Shown: positions 26,729-35,851 of the stretch, piece by piece
Numbering within the stretch: the stretch's first letter is position 1
How the letters are laid out: every line of letters starts with the position of its first letter
Assembly (NCBI RefSeq): GCF_947495665.1
Contig: NZ_CANLZV010000008.1
Coordinates: 1-64,000, forward strand
DNA: 64,000 nucleotides
Direction: 5' to 3'
Source: an uncultured Sunxiuqinia sp.
GTDB lineage: Bacteria; Bacteroidota; Bacteroidia; Bacteroidales; Prolixibacteraceae
The notes under the pieces: generated by a model
What the model was told of the DNA's origin: nothing
Databases searched by the model: none
The model's input: only the letters and a program-made list of their open reading frames with translations
Translations under genes and position numbers: made by a program

Positions 26729-26767
26729 AAAAGGGTTAAGTTGTTTTTACAGCTTAACCCTTTTTTT
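26729..26767 (+). terminator. Intrinsic terminator of the tRNA operon
   Basis: AAAAGGGTTAAG (26729-26740) pairs with CTTAACCCTTTT (26753-26764) and is followed by a T run to 26767, directly after tRNA-Pro. Confidence 0.9.
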
Positions 26768-26865
26768 GTTTGCTGAAGTTTCTAGAAATAGTCTTTTTCA
26801 AGGTCATTCCCAAAATCTTATTATAACTTTACTGTTTGCCTATGTAAAAACTAAACTTTAACCTG

Positions 26866-28332
26866 ATGAATAAAACGATTGGAAAAATCCTCTTACTGCT
26901 GATTCTTTCGGGCACTTTAGTAGCATGTACTTCCGGTGAGCCGCGAGAATCAGAGCCAAAGCAACCCAATATTGTTTTCATTTTTGCCGACGACCAGAGT
27001 TTTAACATGATTCATGCCTTGGGTAACCACGAGCTCATAACACCCAATCTTGATCGCTTGGTTGATGAAGGGGTGACTTTTACGCATGCCTACAATATGG
27101 GGGCTTGGAATGGGGCTGTGTGTTTGGCCAGCCGGGCCATGTTGAATACGGGGCGTTTTGTTTGGCGGGCGCACAAAGCGGTTGGCGATCCTCAAGGGCT
27201 GCAAAGCGAAGGTAGTACTTGGGCGCAATTGATGGCGCGTGCCGGCTATGAAACCTACATGACTGGGAAGTGGCATGTGTCAGTTCCTGCTGACAGTATT
27301 TTTCAGGTGACCAACCATATTCGTCCGGGCATGCCCAATCAAACTCCCGAAGGCTACAACCGGCCTTTAAGTGAGAATGATACGATATGGAAGCCATGGG
27401 ATACGAAATTCGGAGGGTACTGGAAAGGCGGAAAGCATTGGAGTGAGATTGTAGCTGACGATGCCGAACAGTTTATTGCACAAAGCAGTCAAAGCGGCCA
27501 ACCGTTTTTTATGTATCTGGCTTTTAATGCGCCGCACGATCCGCGCCAATCGCCCAAAGAGTATGTCGATATGTATCCTTTGGAAAATGTTGCTGTGCCT
27601 CAAAACTTCCTTCAGGAATATCCTTACAAAGAGGAGATGGGGGCTGGTAAAGATTTGCGGGATGAGCGACTGGCTCCATTTCCCAGAACGGAATATTCCA
27701 TTAAAGTAAACCGTCAGGAATACAATGCGATTACTACTCACATGGATGCGCAGGTGGGACGTATATTGGCGGCCTTAGAGAAAAGCGGACAATTGGAGAA
27801 CACGTATATTTTCTTTTCGGCTGACCATGGGTTGGCTGTTGGAAGCCATGGACTAGTCGGAAAACAAAATATGTATGATCATAGTGTTCGGGTTCCTTTG
27901 ATGGTGGTGGGACCCGGGATTCCAGAAAATCGAAAGGTTGATGCAGATGTTTATTTACAGGATATTATGGCTTCGGCGATTGAACTGGCCGGAATTGAAA
28001 AACCGGAATATGTTGAATTCAATAGTTTAATGGGCTTAGCTTATGGTCAGGAAACCGAAAGTGTTTATCCTGAAATTTATGGCTGTTATACCCATACGCA
28101 ACGAATGATTCGGGATGATGGCTTCAAGCTAATTGTTTATCCTGAGGCAAAAGTGATGCGCTTGTACGATGTAAAGAATGATCCTTTGGAGATGAATGAT
28201 CTTGCTGCGCTATCGGAAAATAAGGATACGGTCAAGCGTTTGTTTCGCCGGTTGGTGAAATTGCAGAAAGAGATGGATGATGAGCTGGATTTGGTTTCAG
28301 TTTTTGGCAACATGGCTATAGACGAACGTTAA
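26866..28332 (+). CDS. S1-family sulfatase lipoprotein
   Basis: A 488-residue exported sulfatase. The lipoprotein signal ends at the VAC motif (Cys about 21). The alkaline-phosphatase fold is shown by [10 protein letters not shown] (metal aspartates), the formylglycine site C86-L-A-S-R90 (a CxAxR variant of the common CxPxR), TGKWH, and [27 protein letters not shown]. Maturation needs a formylglycine-generating enzyme, not seen in the window. The likely role is removing sulfate from an algal or host glycan or a small ester at the cell envelope; the substrate is not predictable. Confidence 0.88.
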   Translation: [488 protein letters not shown]

Positions 28333-28511
28333 ATTTTGTTTCATTGCTAATAATTCCGACTCTTTGGTAGTGATTGGTTTTGGGGGAGTGCGCTGGCCTG
28401 TGCTGTGGTTTCAGCTTTTGCAGAGACTCTGCCTGGCGATGGTTAATTTATTTTCATTCTTATAAATTAATCCTGCAAATTAGCGGCTTCTCATTTACTT
28501 ATAAAACCAAC

Positions 28512-30890
28512 ATGAAACAACTTGTCCCGATAGGCCTTATCCACCTAGTATTGATTTTTTTTGCATCCTGCGTTAGTAAACCTTCGGGTGGTGAGGCGCA
28601 GACCAACTCCGATGATTACTCTGGTTCGGCCAGTTGCATCGAATGTCATGAGCGCTTTTATAAGTTGTGGGCCCCTTCGCATCATGGAAAAGCGATGCAG
28701 CCCATTACTGACGTATTTATTCAAGTGGAAGTAGAACTCGATCAGGAGCCCATTGCAATGGAGGGAGGAACTTACCAAGCCATAGCGAAAGATTCCAGTT
28801 TGTATATTCGAGAGGTGAAAGATGGGCTGACCACTGATTTTGAAATATTATGGGCTTTGGGCGGAAAAAATGTGTACTATTTTCTTACTCCCTGGGAGGG
28901 AGGACGCCTGCAAACTTTGCCGTTGGCTTTTGATGTTAATACCCGGAAATGGTATAACAATCCGGAGTCTGCAATTCGGCATTTTCCGGATCAAAGTGGT
29001 TCTGCACAGGAGGATGAAGCCCTGAGCTGGAGGGATCGTCAATACACATTCAACACGTCTTGCTATGCCTGCCACGTCAGCCAGTTGGAGAATAATTATG
29101 ACCTGGCAACCAACACTTATCAGACGCATTGGAAAGAAGCAGGAATTAACTGCGAAACATGTCATGGACCCAGTGCGGAGCACGTTCGTGTTTGTCAGGA
29201 AGCTGGTGAAGGAAATGTGCCTGACGATTTGAAAATCATCATTACTTCAACCTTTACACCCGAGCAACACAATGCCAGCTGTGCACCTTGTCATGCTAAA
29301 ATGAGCCCGATAACTTCGTCTTACATGCCTGGTGACCGGTATTTTGACAACTATGATTTGATCACTCTGGAAAATTCGGATTTTTATCCGGATGGTCGCG
29401 ACTTGGGGGAAAATTATACCATGACTGGCTGGCATATGAATAACTGTGCTCAGCAAAGTGAGATGCATTGTGTGACGTGTCATACGTCCTCTGGCCGGTA
29501 TCGGTTTGAAAGCGATGATTTGCTTGAAGCGAATCAAGCCTGCACCAGTTGTCATCAGGAGAAAGCAGAAGGTTACGAGCAGCATACGCATCACCCGTTC
29601 AATGAGCATAGCCCTAAGTGTGTAGGTTGTCATATGCCTAAAACCCGTTTCGGCAATATGGTTCGGTCCGATCATTCTTTTCGCCCGCCAATGCCGGCTG
29701 CCAGCATCGAGTTTGGCTCACCCAATGCCTGTACAATTTGCCACAGCGACAAAACCGATGAATGGGCCTACCGGAAAGTAACGCAATGGAAAGGGCAGGA
29801 CTATCAAAAGGAAACTTTGTTTGTCGGAGGGCTGATTGCAGATGCCCGTCAAGAGAACTGGAAGCAGTTGGATGCCATGCTGGACGGAATTAGAACCAAT
29901 CAATATGGAGAGATATTTACCACTTCGCTGATTCGTTTGCTTTCGAACTGTGCGGATGAAAAGAAGTGGCCGGATTTGATGGCTGCGTTGCGTTTCGAGT
30001 CTCCTTTGGTGCGCAGTGCTGCCGCCAATGGTTTAATGGGGTACTTGGTTCCCAGGGCAAAAGATGCGCTCTTTCAGGCAGCAACCGACGAATGCCGGTT
30101 GGTACGTTTGGCGGCGGCCCAGTCCTTAGCGGCCTTCAATCCGCAGGAATTTACGGCAGAGCAGGCGGCCCGTTTCAGGCTGGTTAATGCCGAGTATGAG
30201 GAGTCGTTGATCACGCGTCCGGATGATTGGAGTTCGTATTACAACCTGGGGAATCACTATCAGAATATGGGAAAACTGAATGAAGCTTTGCAGGCTTATG
30301 AGAATTCGTTAAAAGTTTATCCTGAAGCCATTCTTCCGTTGGTGAATAGCAGTTTTCTGTACTCTGTTGCCGGTAATCCGGAGCAAGCCGCGGTCCGCCT
30401 GGAAAAAGCCTTGGCTGCTGATCCGGAAAATGAAGCGGCCAATTTGAATTACGGATTGTTGATGGCCGAAATGAATCGTATGGTTGATGCTGAAAAGGCT
30501 TTGCGTACCGTATTGGCGGTGAATGAAGGAAATGCAACAGCGGCTTACAACTTAAGTGTTATTGTGTCCGGTCATGATCTTGATGAAGCATGTCGCTTGA
30601 GTGAGCAAGCCATGAATGCATCGCCCGAAGATCCTAAGCTTTCTTACACACATGCTTATTTTCTAAATCAGAATAAGCAGCAGCAAAAGGCAGTTGAACT
30701 GCTTGAAAAAACAATAAAAGCACATCCTGACCACTTGTCTTCCGTTTATCTGCTGGGAACGATCTATTTGCAGAGCGGAAATAAGGGAAAGGTTTTAAAG
30801 CTGTATGAGAATACAGCCGGGCATTTGCCCAATAATTCACAGGCCTTGTATCAGCTTCAAACTGAAATGGAGCGCGTGAAAGCTTTGTAG
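28512..30890 (+). CDS. Octaheme c-type cytochrome lipoprotein with HEAT-like and TPR repeats
   Basis: A 792-residue exported protein. After a lipoprotein signal (FFASC, Cys20) come eight CxxCH haem-binding motifs at about residues 42, 184, 214, 257, 320, 344, 370 and 407. A HEAT-like helical region (about 455-590) and about five TPR units (from about 600, with YYNLGNHYQNMGKLNEALQAYENSL and later AAYNLSVI) follow. This architecture fits the TPR-containing multihaem cytochromes of Bacteroidota. It probably carries electrons at the periplasm or outer membrane while the TPR part binds partners. The ATG at 28512 is used because the longer frame lacks a signal peptide at its start. Confidence 0.88.
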   Translation: MKQLVPIGLIHLVLIFFASCVSKPSGGEAQTNSDDYSGSASCIECHERFYKLWAPSHHGKAMQPITDVFIQVEVELDQEPIAMEGGTYQAIAKDSSLYIREVKDGLTTDFEILWALGGKNVYYFLTPWEGGRLQTLPLAFDVNTRKWYNNPESAIRHFPDQSGSAQEDEALSWRDRQYTFNTSCYACHVSQLENNYDLATNTYQTHWKEAGINCETCHGPSAEHVRVCQEAGEGNVPDDLKIIITSTFTPEQHNASCAPCHAKMSPITSSYMPGDRYFDNYDLITLENSDFYPDGRDLGENYTMTGWHMNNCAQQSEMHCVTCHTSSGRYRFESDDLLEANQACTSCHQEKAEGYEQHTHHPFNEHSPKCVGCHMPKTRFGNMVRSDHSFRPPMPAASIEFGSPNACTICHSDKTDEWAYRKVTQWKGQDYQKETLFVGGLIADARQENWKQLDAMLDGIRTNQYGEIFTTSLIRLLSNCADEKKWPDLMAALRFESPLVRSAAANGLMGYLVPRAKDALFQAATDECRLVRLAAAQSLAAFNPQEFTAEQAARFRLVNAEYEESLITRPDDWSSYYNLGNHYQNMGKLNEALQAYENSLKVYPEAILPLVNSSFLYSVAGNPEQAAVRLEKALAADPENEAANLNYGLLMAEMNRMVDAEKALRTVLAVNEGNATAAYNLSVIVSGHDLDEACRLSEQAMNASPEDPKLSYTHAYFLNQNKQQQKAVELLEKTIKAHPDHLSSVYLLGTIYLQSGNKGKVLKLYENTAGHLPNNSQALYQLQTEMERVKAL

Positions 30891-30904
30891 TTTTGTTGAA
30901 CCGT

Positions 30905-31999
30905 ATGGATAATCAAATAAAGATGGAAAAAGTATTGCTGGTTAATGAAATTGTAAAAGAAAAGGGCGCCTTGCTCTTCATGCAGTTGATCCCGGAATCT
31001 GGAGAGACTATGTCCGAATTTTGTCAACGTTTATCGCAGTTGTTGAGCAGTTATGACCGACAGCTTGTAAAAGTGACTTGTTTTGGAGATTTAGCCAGTC
31101 AGCTTGCTTTCGAATTGGAGTTGACTTCGAGGTTTGGGTCGGAATTTCCACTTACCTGGATTGAAGGCGAAACCTGTTCTGATTCGTTTATGAATGGCAT
31201 ACAGGTTTGGGCGTTCAAAGGCCAGCTTGAATACTTTCAGGCTAAAGGCGATGCCAAGGGATGTTCTTTTGAAGATGAGCAGGGGAGCTATTTGTTTATG
31301 GGCGACCTGTTGTCTGCTCCGGCTCAAACTCCGGAAGATGGGTATGCTGAGCTTTTACTGCAGGTTAACAGCTTGCTAAATGAAAAAGGCTTTGCTTTTA
31401 CCGACATTGTCCGAACGTGGTACTACCTGGACGATATTTTGAGTTGGTACGATGCGTTTAACCGGGTTCGGACACGCTTTTTTAAGCAGTATGGTGTTTT
31501 TGAAAAACTGGTTCCGGCTAGCACCGGGGTGAGTGGGAAAAACAAACGAGCTACGGCTGTGACGATGGAGTTGCTGGCCTTCCGGCCTAGAGTTGAAACG
31601 GTTGACTTAAAGCAGGTACAGTCTCCTTTGCAAAATGAAGCCGGCGAATATGGCAGCTCCTTTAGCCGGGCTATTCGGATTGGAACAGAAGCTTATCAAT
31701 GGATGACTATTTCGGGAACAGCCAGCATTTTGCCTTCGGGAGAGACGGCCAATAGTGGTGATGTGCAAAAGCAAATTGCTCATAGCTTCGAGGTTATTGG
31801 GCAAATGGTGAAAAATGAAGGTTATTCTTTTAATGATATTACACGTGCTACAGCCTATTTGAAGGATCATAGTAGCTACGAACTACTTCAATTATTTCTG
31901 TGCGAAAATCCGGATTATCAAGTTCCGTTGGTGGTCACCCAAAATACCATTTGTCGGGATGATTTGCTTTTTGAAGTGGAAATGGACCTGGTGAAATGA
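30905..31999 (+). CDS. RidA/YjgF-superfamily protein (chorismatase-like architecture)
   Basis: A 364-residue cytoplasmic protein. Two related segments fit RidA-type folds: one around FTDIVRTWYYLDDILSWYDAFNRVRTRFF (about 160-190) and one near the C-terminus (VIGQMVKNEGYSFNDITRATAYLKD). Length and the RTWYYLDD motif recall the FkbO/Hyg5 chorismatase group, but many uncharacterised RidA relatives look the same, so no reaction is assigned. It starts 14 bases after the cytochrome gene and is probably cotranscribed. Confidence 0.65.
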   Translation: MDNQIKMEKVLLVNEIVKEKGALLFMQLIPESGETMSEFCQRLSQLLSSYDRQLVKVTCFGDLASQLAFELELTSRFGSEFPLTWIEGETCSDSFMNGIQVWAFKGQLEYFQAKGDAKGCSFEDEQGSYLFMGDLLSAPAQTPEDGYAELLLQVNSLLNEKGFAFTDIVRTWYYLDDILSWYDAFNRVRTRFFKQYGVFEKLVPASTGVSGKNKRATAVTMELLAFRPRVETVDLKQVQSPLQNEAGEYGSSFSRAIRIGTEAYQWMTISGTASILPSGETANSGDVQKQIAHSFEVIGQMVKNEGYSFNDITRATAYLKDHSSYELLQLFLCENPDYQVPLVVTQNTICRDDLLFEVEMDLVK

Positions 32000-32432
32000 G
32001 TCTGTTTTAGGTATGTGTTTGGTAGTTAGGCGGGTGGCGCATTTTGTTGGAAGTTGGTTGTGTGATTTTAGTGAGCATATGTTTTATATGGATTATATTT
32101 CGTTCTTATCTTAAAATTAACGTGTTAGGTGTTTGTGTCGTGTTTGTGGGTTCTGTGTTTGTTGAGCGTAGAAGTTTGATGGTCGATAGAAAGACAGATG
32201 AACGAAATTTCGACAGTTCTGGAGCAGTGTAAATTGCCAATGAAATCAAGTCTTGCAGCATCTTTTGACACTTGTCAGGACTCTTTCAGACATAAAATTC
32301 TTTACCTTTTGTAATCCAAATGGACTTCATCTTTGTTGTGTATCAACTTTAATGTGTTGATTTTTATTTATAGTAGATCTTGTACAGGTAATGTTAATTC
32401 TACAGACTTTTTGATAAGTAATAAACTACTTG
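32000..32432. other. AT-rich gap before the exopolysaccharide-like cluster
   Basis: About 430 bases with no credible gene; a 62-codon frame from 32044 has no domain or start signal. It probably contains the promoter of the cluster, but no sequence matches the -33/-7 consensus well enough to call. Confidence 0.5.
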
Positions 32433-32903
32433 ATGTCGGGAGAAGAATTTTATTTGGTATCATTGGAAGGTGGAATTAACATTAAGGAAAAAGTAAAATT
32501 GAGGGATTTGGCCGTGACTAAAGAAAACTTAGATCTGAATGCAAAGAAAACGATCGTCATTGTAGAAGATAATGACTTGCTTAGTAAAGTTCTGGAATAC
32601 CGCATGCAAAAAGATGGCTACCATGTCGAAACTTTCACTAATGGGGAAGAGGCCATCGACTTTCTAACTACCAATTCCTTTGATTTGTTGATTACGGATT
32701 TGTATATGCCGTTTATGAATGGAAGTGAATTGATTCAGCATGTTCGGAATAAAATATCCACAGAAGTTCCAATTATGGCTATCTCGGCGACGCATGAAGA
32801 AGATGTGATCGCGAATATTTTCAATATTGGAGCCAATGATTTTATTGTGAAACCATTTCGGGCAGGTGAGTTGAGTGTACGCATTAAGCGACTGGTTGGG
32901 TAA
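32433..32903 (+). CDS. Receiver-only response regulator
   Basis: A 156-residue protein with an N-terminal extension of about 38 residues and one receiver domain. The acidic pair is in VIVEDND, the phosphoacceptor is D89 (LITDLYMPFMNG), and the switch residues are in SATHEED and the lysine of VKPFRAG. There is no DNA-binding or enzymatic output domain, so it should act by protein contact. It is first in the same-strand cluster that includes a GT2 synthase and an outer-membrane barrel, and may control that machine post-translationally. The ATG at 32433 is preferred to the TTG at 32430. Confidence 0.88.
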   Translation: MSGEEFYLVSLEGGINIKEKVKLRDLAVTKENLDLNAKKTIVIVEDNDLLSKVLEYRMQKDGYHVETFTNGEEAIDFLTTNSFDLLITDLYMPFMNGSELIQHVRNKISTEVPIMAISATHEEDVIANIFNIGANDFIVKPFRAGELSVRIKRLVG

Positions 32904-32963
32904 TTGTGATTTCGTTTTTTTAGGGACAAGATGAAAAAATAGGAAACAACTTTAATTATTCCA

Positions 32964-34358
32964 ATGAGTCAGTTGAAACGTGTTTTTTTGAGTGTGAGAA
33001 TCTTAATTCTTGTTCTTTTTATTGGTTTGTCTGGCGGAAAGGCACAGGGTGCGCAAATGCCTGCCGAATTTGTCGCAACAGCCCTTACTGCTTATGGGGA
33101 CATTTTCCCGGGACAGGAACAGACGAATGCAATCTGTTTGTTGGAAGTGGTGGGGCAGAAGTTCGTAAAACTGGTAGTGCAAGCGGAACCAGCTGAATTG
33201 GCAGAGGCTGAGTCTGAAAATAACCTGATCGAATTGCTGTGGGCTCCGGTTGACTACTTTCTTGCCTTTATCGATAAGATATCTTTGGGCTATGGACTGC
33301 TTTATTATTTGGCTCTTTTAGCCTGCTTTTTCCTGTTTAATATTGCTTCGGTTGTGATGGTTACGGTTGTTTCAAACTGGTTTTTCAACCGGAAAGAAGC
33401 TTATTACAAGAGTAAGCGCAAGGAAATTATTGAAATCGTTTCGCCCTATTTTTACGATGTGCTGGACCCGGAGGAAGAAGCTGAGCTGGTTGAAAAACTG
33501 GAGAAATACAAGCGGTTGAAGGATAAGCAGATTGTGATTGATGTGCTGATTGAAGGCAAACGCAATTTTATTGGCGAAAGCTCAGGCAAGATCAAGGAAC
33601 TTTATGAAATTCTGGATTTGCATAAAGTTTCGTTGCGCAAGGTTCGGATGGGAAACTGGTACCGGCGCTCCATTGGCTTAAGGGAACTGGCTTTCCTAGG
33701 GCGGAAAGGATTTAAAAATGAAATCAAAAAATACATCAATGATGATCACCAGTATGTTCGTACGGAGGCTGTTCTTTCCTACATGCTGTTGGACGAAAAA
33801 AATCCCTTTGGTTTCCTGAGGGAGTTGAAATATTCTTTCGTACGTTGGGATTCTCTGAGTATTTATTATACCATGTATTTTAATGGCATTGAGCCTCCTC
33901 CCATGGTCGACATGTTGAAACACCCTGACCCTCAGGTGCGGTTGTTTTTACTGCGAATGATTTCCAATTATAACCAGCTGGATGCCGTGAAGGAAGTGAC
34001 TAAATACTTGCTGGATGATGACCCTGAAATTCGGCAGGAGGCTGTTATTACGCTCCGTTCGCTGGAGTATTACCGCATAAAAGCATTGATGAAAAAACGG
34101 TATGCCGACGAAATAGAGCCGGTACGGATGGAGATTCTTCGATCAATGAAACATTTTATTGAAGATCATGATATTACCTTCCTGGAGGAGCGCGTGCGTA
34201 AAGGCTCTTTTGGTGAAGTGTTTGAAGCCGTGCGCATTCTTTACCGATTTTCGGGTTATGGCGAACAAAGACTGTGGGTGCTTAATCAGGAGTTGCAGGG
34301 AAAAATTGAGGTTTTTATCAAGCATGTCGTCGAACCACGAAATAAACATGTAGCATGA
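32964..34358 (+). CDS. Membrane protein with HEAT repeats
   Basis: A 464-residue protein with a signal peptide (about 1-30), a short periplasmic segment, and a membrane helix at about 104-130 (YGLLYYLALLACFFLFNIASVV). A long cytoplasmic part follows: charged helices, then HEAT-like repeats (about 225-440; YVRTEAVLSYMLLDEK, DPQVRLFLLRMISNY, DPEIRQEAVITLRSL). HEAT arrays bind proteins. The stop overlaps the following glycosyltransferase start (ATGA), so the two products are probably partners, with this one acting as a cytoplasmic scaffold or co-polymerase. No catalytic motif is visible. Confidence 0.8.
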   Translation: MSQLKRVFLSVRILILVLFIGLSGGKAQGAQMPAEFVATALTAYGDIFPGQEQTNAICLLEVVGQKFVKLVVQAEPAELAEAESENNLIELLWAPVDYFLAFIDKISLGYGLLYYLALLACFFLFNIASVVMVTVVSNWFFNRKEAYYKSKRKEIIEIVSPYFYDVLDPEEEAELVEKLEKYKRLKDKQIVIDVLIEGKRNFIGESSGKIKELYEILDLHKVSLRKVRMGNWYRRSIGLRELAFLGRKGFKNEIKKYINDDHQYVRTEAVLSYMLLDEKNPFGFLRELKYSFVRWDSLSIYYTMYFNGIEPPPMVDMLKHPDPQVRLFLLRMISNYNQLDAVKEVTKYLLDDDPEIRQEAVITLRSLEYYRIKALMKKRYADEIEPVRMEILRSMKHFIEDHDITFLEERVRKGSFGEVFEAVRILYRFSGYGEQRLWVLNQELQGKIEVFIKHVVEPRNKHVA

Positions 34359-35782
34359 GCGAATTAATACTGGTCATATTTGAGTATATCTTTCTTTCGT
34401 ACGCCATTTTGATTGTCATTCATTACCTGGTTTTAGCCATCATTGCTTTGTTCGAGTTACGCAAGGTGGTGCGCGAGAATAAGCTGGCTCAGTATAAATC
34501 CTTGATGGTATCCGAACGGGTACCCTTGGTGTCTATTGTAGCTCCTGCTTTCAATGAAGAAAAGACAATTGTAGAGAACATTAATGGGTTGTTGCATTTG
34601 CGGTATTCCAAGTACGAAATCATTGTGGTCAATGATGGTAGTACTGATGAAACATTGCAAACAGCGATTGATGCCTTTGATTTGGTGAAGGTTGATTTTG
34701 CCTTGGATTCGGTGCTTGACTATAAATCCATCCGAGGAATTTACCGTTCCAACCAGGAAACCTATGCCAACCTGATCATTGTAGATAAGGAGAATGGGGG
34801 GAAATCGGACGCCCTGAATGCAGGAATCAGCATTGCCAAAGGGCAGTATTTTATGACCATTGATGTGGATACGATTATTGATCCTTACGTGATTCAATAC
34901 CTGATCAAACCCTTTTTCGAATATACCGATACGAAGGTCATTGCAACCGGAGGAACTATTCGGGTAGCCAATTCGTGTGAATTCCGAAAAGGGCATTTGC
35001 TGAACGTCAATATTCCCGAGAATTTCCTCGCACGTTTTCAGGTGTTGGAGTATAACCGGGCCTTTTTGCTTTCGCGCCTGGCGTGGAAAAAACTGAATGG
35101 CATGGTGCTTATTTCGGGAGCTTTGGGAATGTTTGACCGGGACTTGGTTTTGAAATGTGGCGGATACAGTACCGAAACGGTGGGTGAAGATATGGAGCTG
35201 ATTATTCGGATGCGGAGATACATGTATGACCGGGACGAAAAGCACAAGGTTATTTTGGTGCCACACCCGATGAGCTGGACTGAAGTTCCGGAAGATTGGC
35301 GGATTTTTGGACGGCAGCGTTCCCGGTGGACCCGTGGCTTGATTGATTGCCTGATTACCCACCGGCGAATGTGGTTTAATCCTCGCTACAAGGTTGTTGG
35401 CCTCTTCAGTATGCCTACGGTCATTTTGTATGAATGGTTCGCTCCGGTAATTCAAATATTGGGCATCTTTTATTTCACCTACCTGGTAATTATTGACCAT
35501 GTTAACTGGCCTTTCTTTTTGGTGCTTTTATTGTTCGTTTACCTCTTCGGAATTGCCTTTTCAACTTGGGCCCTTTTGTGTGACCACTTTGCCTACCACC
35601 AATATAAAAGCACGAAGCATATTGTTCGGCTATTGATTATAGCCTGGATTGAGGCGTTTACCTTTAACCTGATCAATAGCTTCTTTTCCTTAAAAGGGAA
35701 CTTTGAATATTTCTTTAAGAAGAACAGAAGTGACTGGGGGAAAATGTCGCGAACCGGCTTTGTGACCATTAAAAAGCCTTAG
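34355..35782 (+). CDS. Processive family 2 glycosyltransferase (membrane synthase)
   Basis: A 475-residue membrane glycosyltransferase. An N-terminal helix (about 8-32) precedes the GT-A domain with VSIVAPAFNEE, VVNDGSTDET, the DVDT metal site, the VGEDMEL acceptor aspartate and Q321-R-S-R-W325 (QxxRW), the hallmark of processive synthases such as PgaC, cellulose and hyaluronan synthases. Four or so C-terminal helices follow. It should polymerise a sugar in the cytoplasm while passing the chain through the membrane. The sugar donor cannot be told from sequence. No PilZ domain is fused. Confidence 0.9.
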   Translation: MSELILVIFEYIFLSYAILIVIHYLVLAIIALFELRKVVRENKLAQYKSLMVSERVPLVSIVAPAFNEEKTIVENINGLLHLRYSKYEIIVVNDGSTDETLQTAIDAFDLVKVDFALDSVLDYKSIRGIYRSNQETYANLIIVDKENGGKSDALNAGISIAKGQYFMTIDVDTIIDPYVIQYLIKPFFEYTDTKVIATGGTIRVANSCEFRKGHLLNVNIPENFLARFQVLEYNRAFLLSRLAWKKLNGMVLISGALGMFDRDLVLKCGGYSTETVGEDMELIIRMRRYMYDRDEKHKVILVPHPMSWTEVPEDWRIFGRQRSRWTRGLIDCLITHRRMWFNPRYKVVGLFSMPTVILYEWFAPVIQILGIFYFTYLVIIDHVNWPFFLVLLLFVYLFGIAFSTWALLCDHFAYHQYKSTKHIVRLLIIAWIEAFTFNLINSFFSLKGNFEYFFKKNRSDWGKMSRTGFVTIKKP

Positions 35783-35851
35783 CCCTTTTGGTAAGGCAAA
35801 AGTAAGCAGGGAGTGTTAAGAATCAAGATTGAAAACTAAGCAAGAAGAAGG

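Noticed and set aside
32044-32232. 62-codon plus-strand frame in the gap before the response regulator
   Set aside because: Hydrophobic by composition only; no start signal, family or coupling to neighbours.
34457-35500. Long (347-codon) antisense frame opposite the GT2 gene
   Set aside because: It is the mirror of a highly conserved glycosyltransferase; its composition is that of an antisense shadow.
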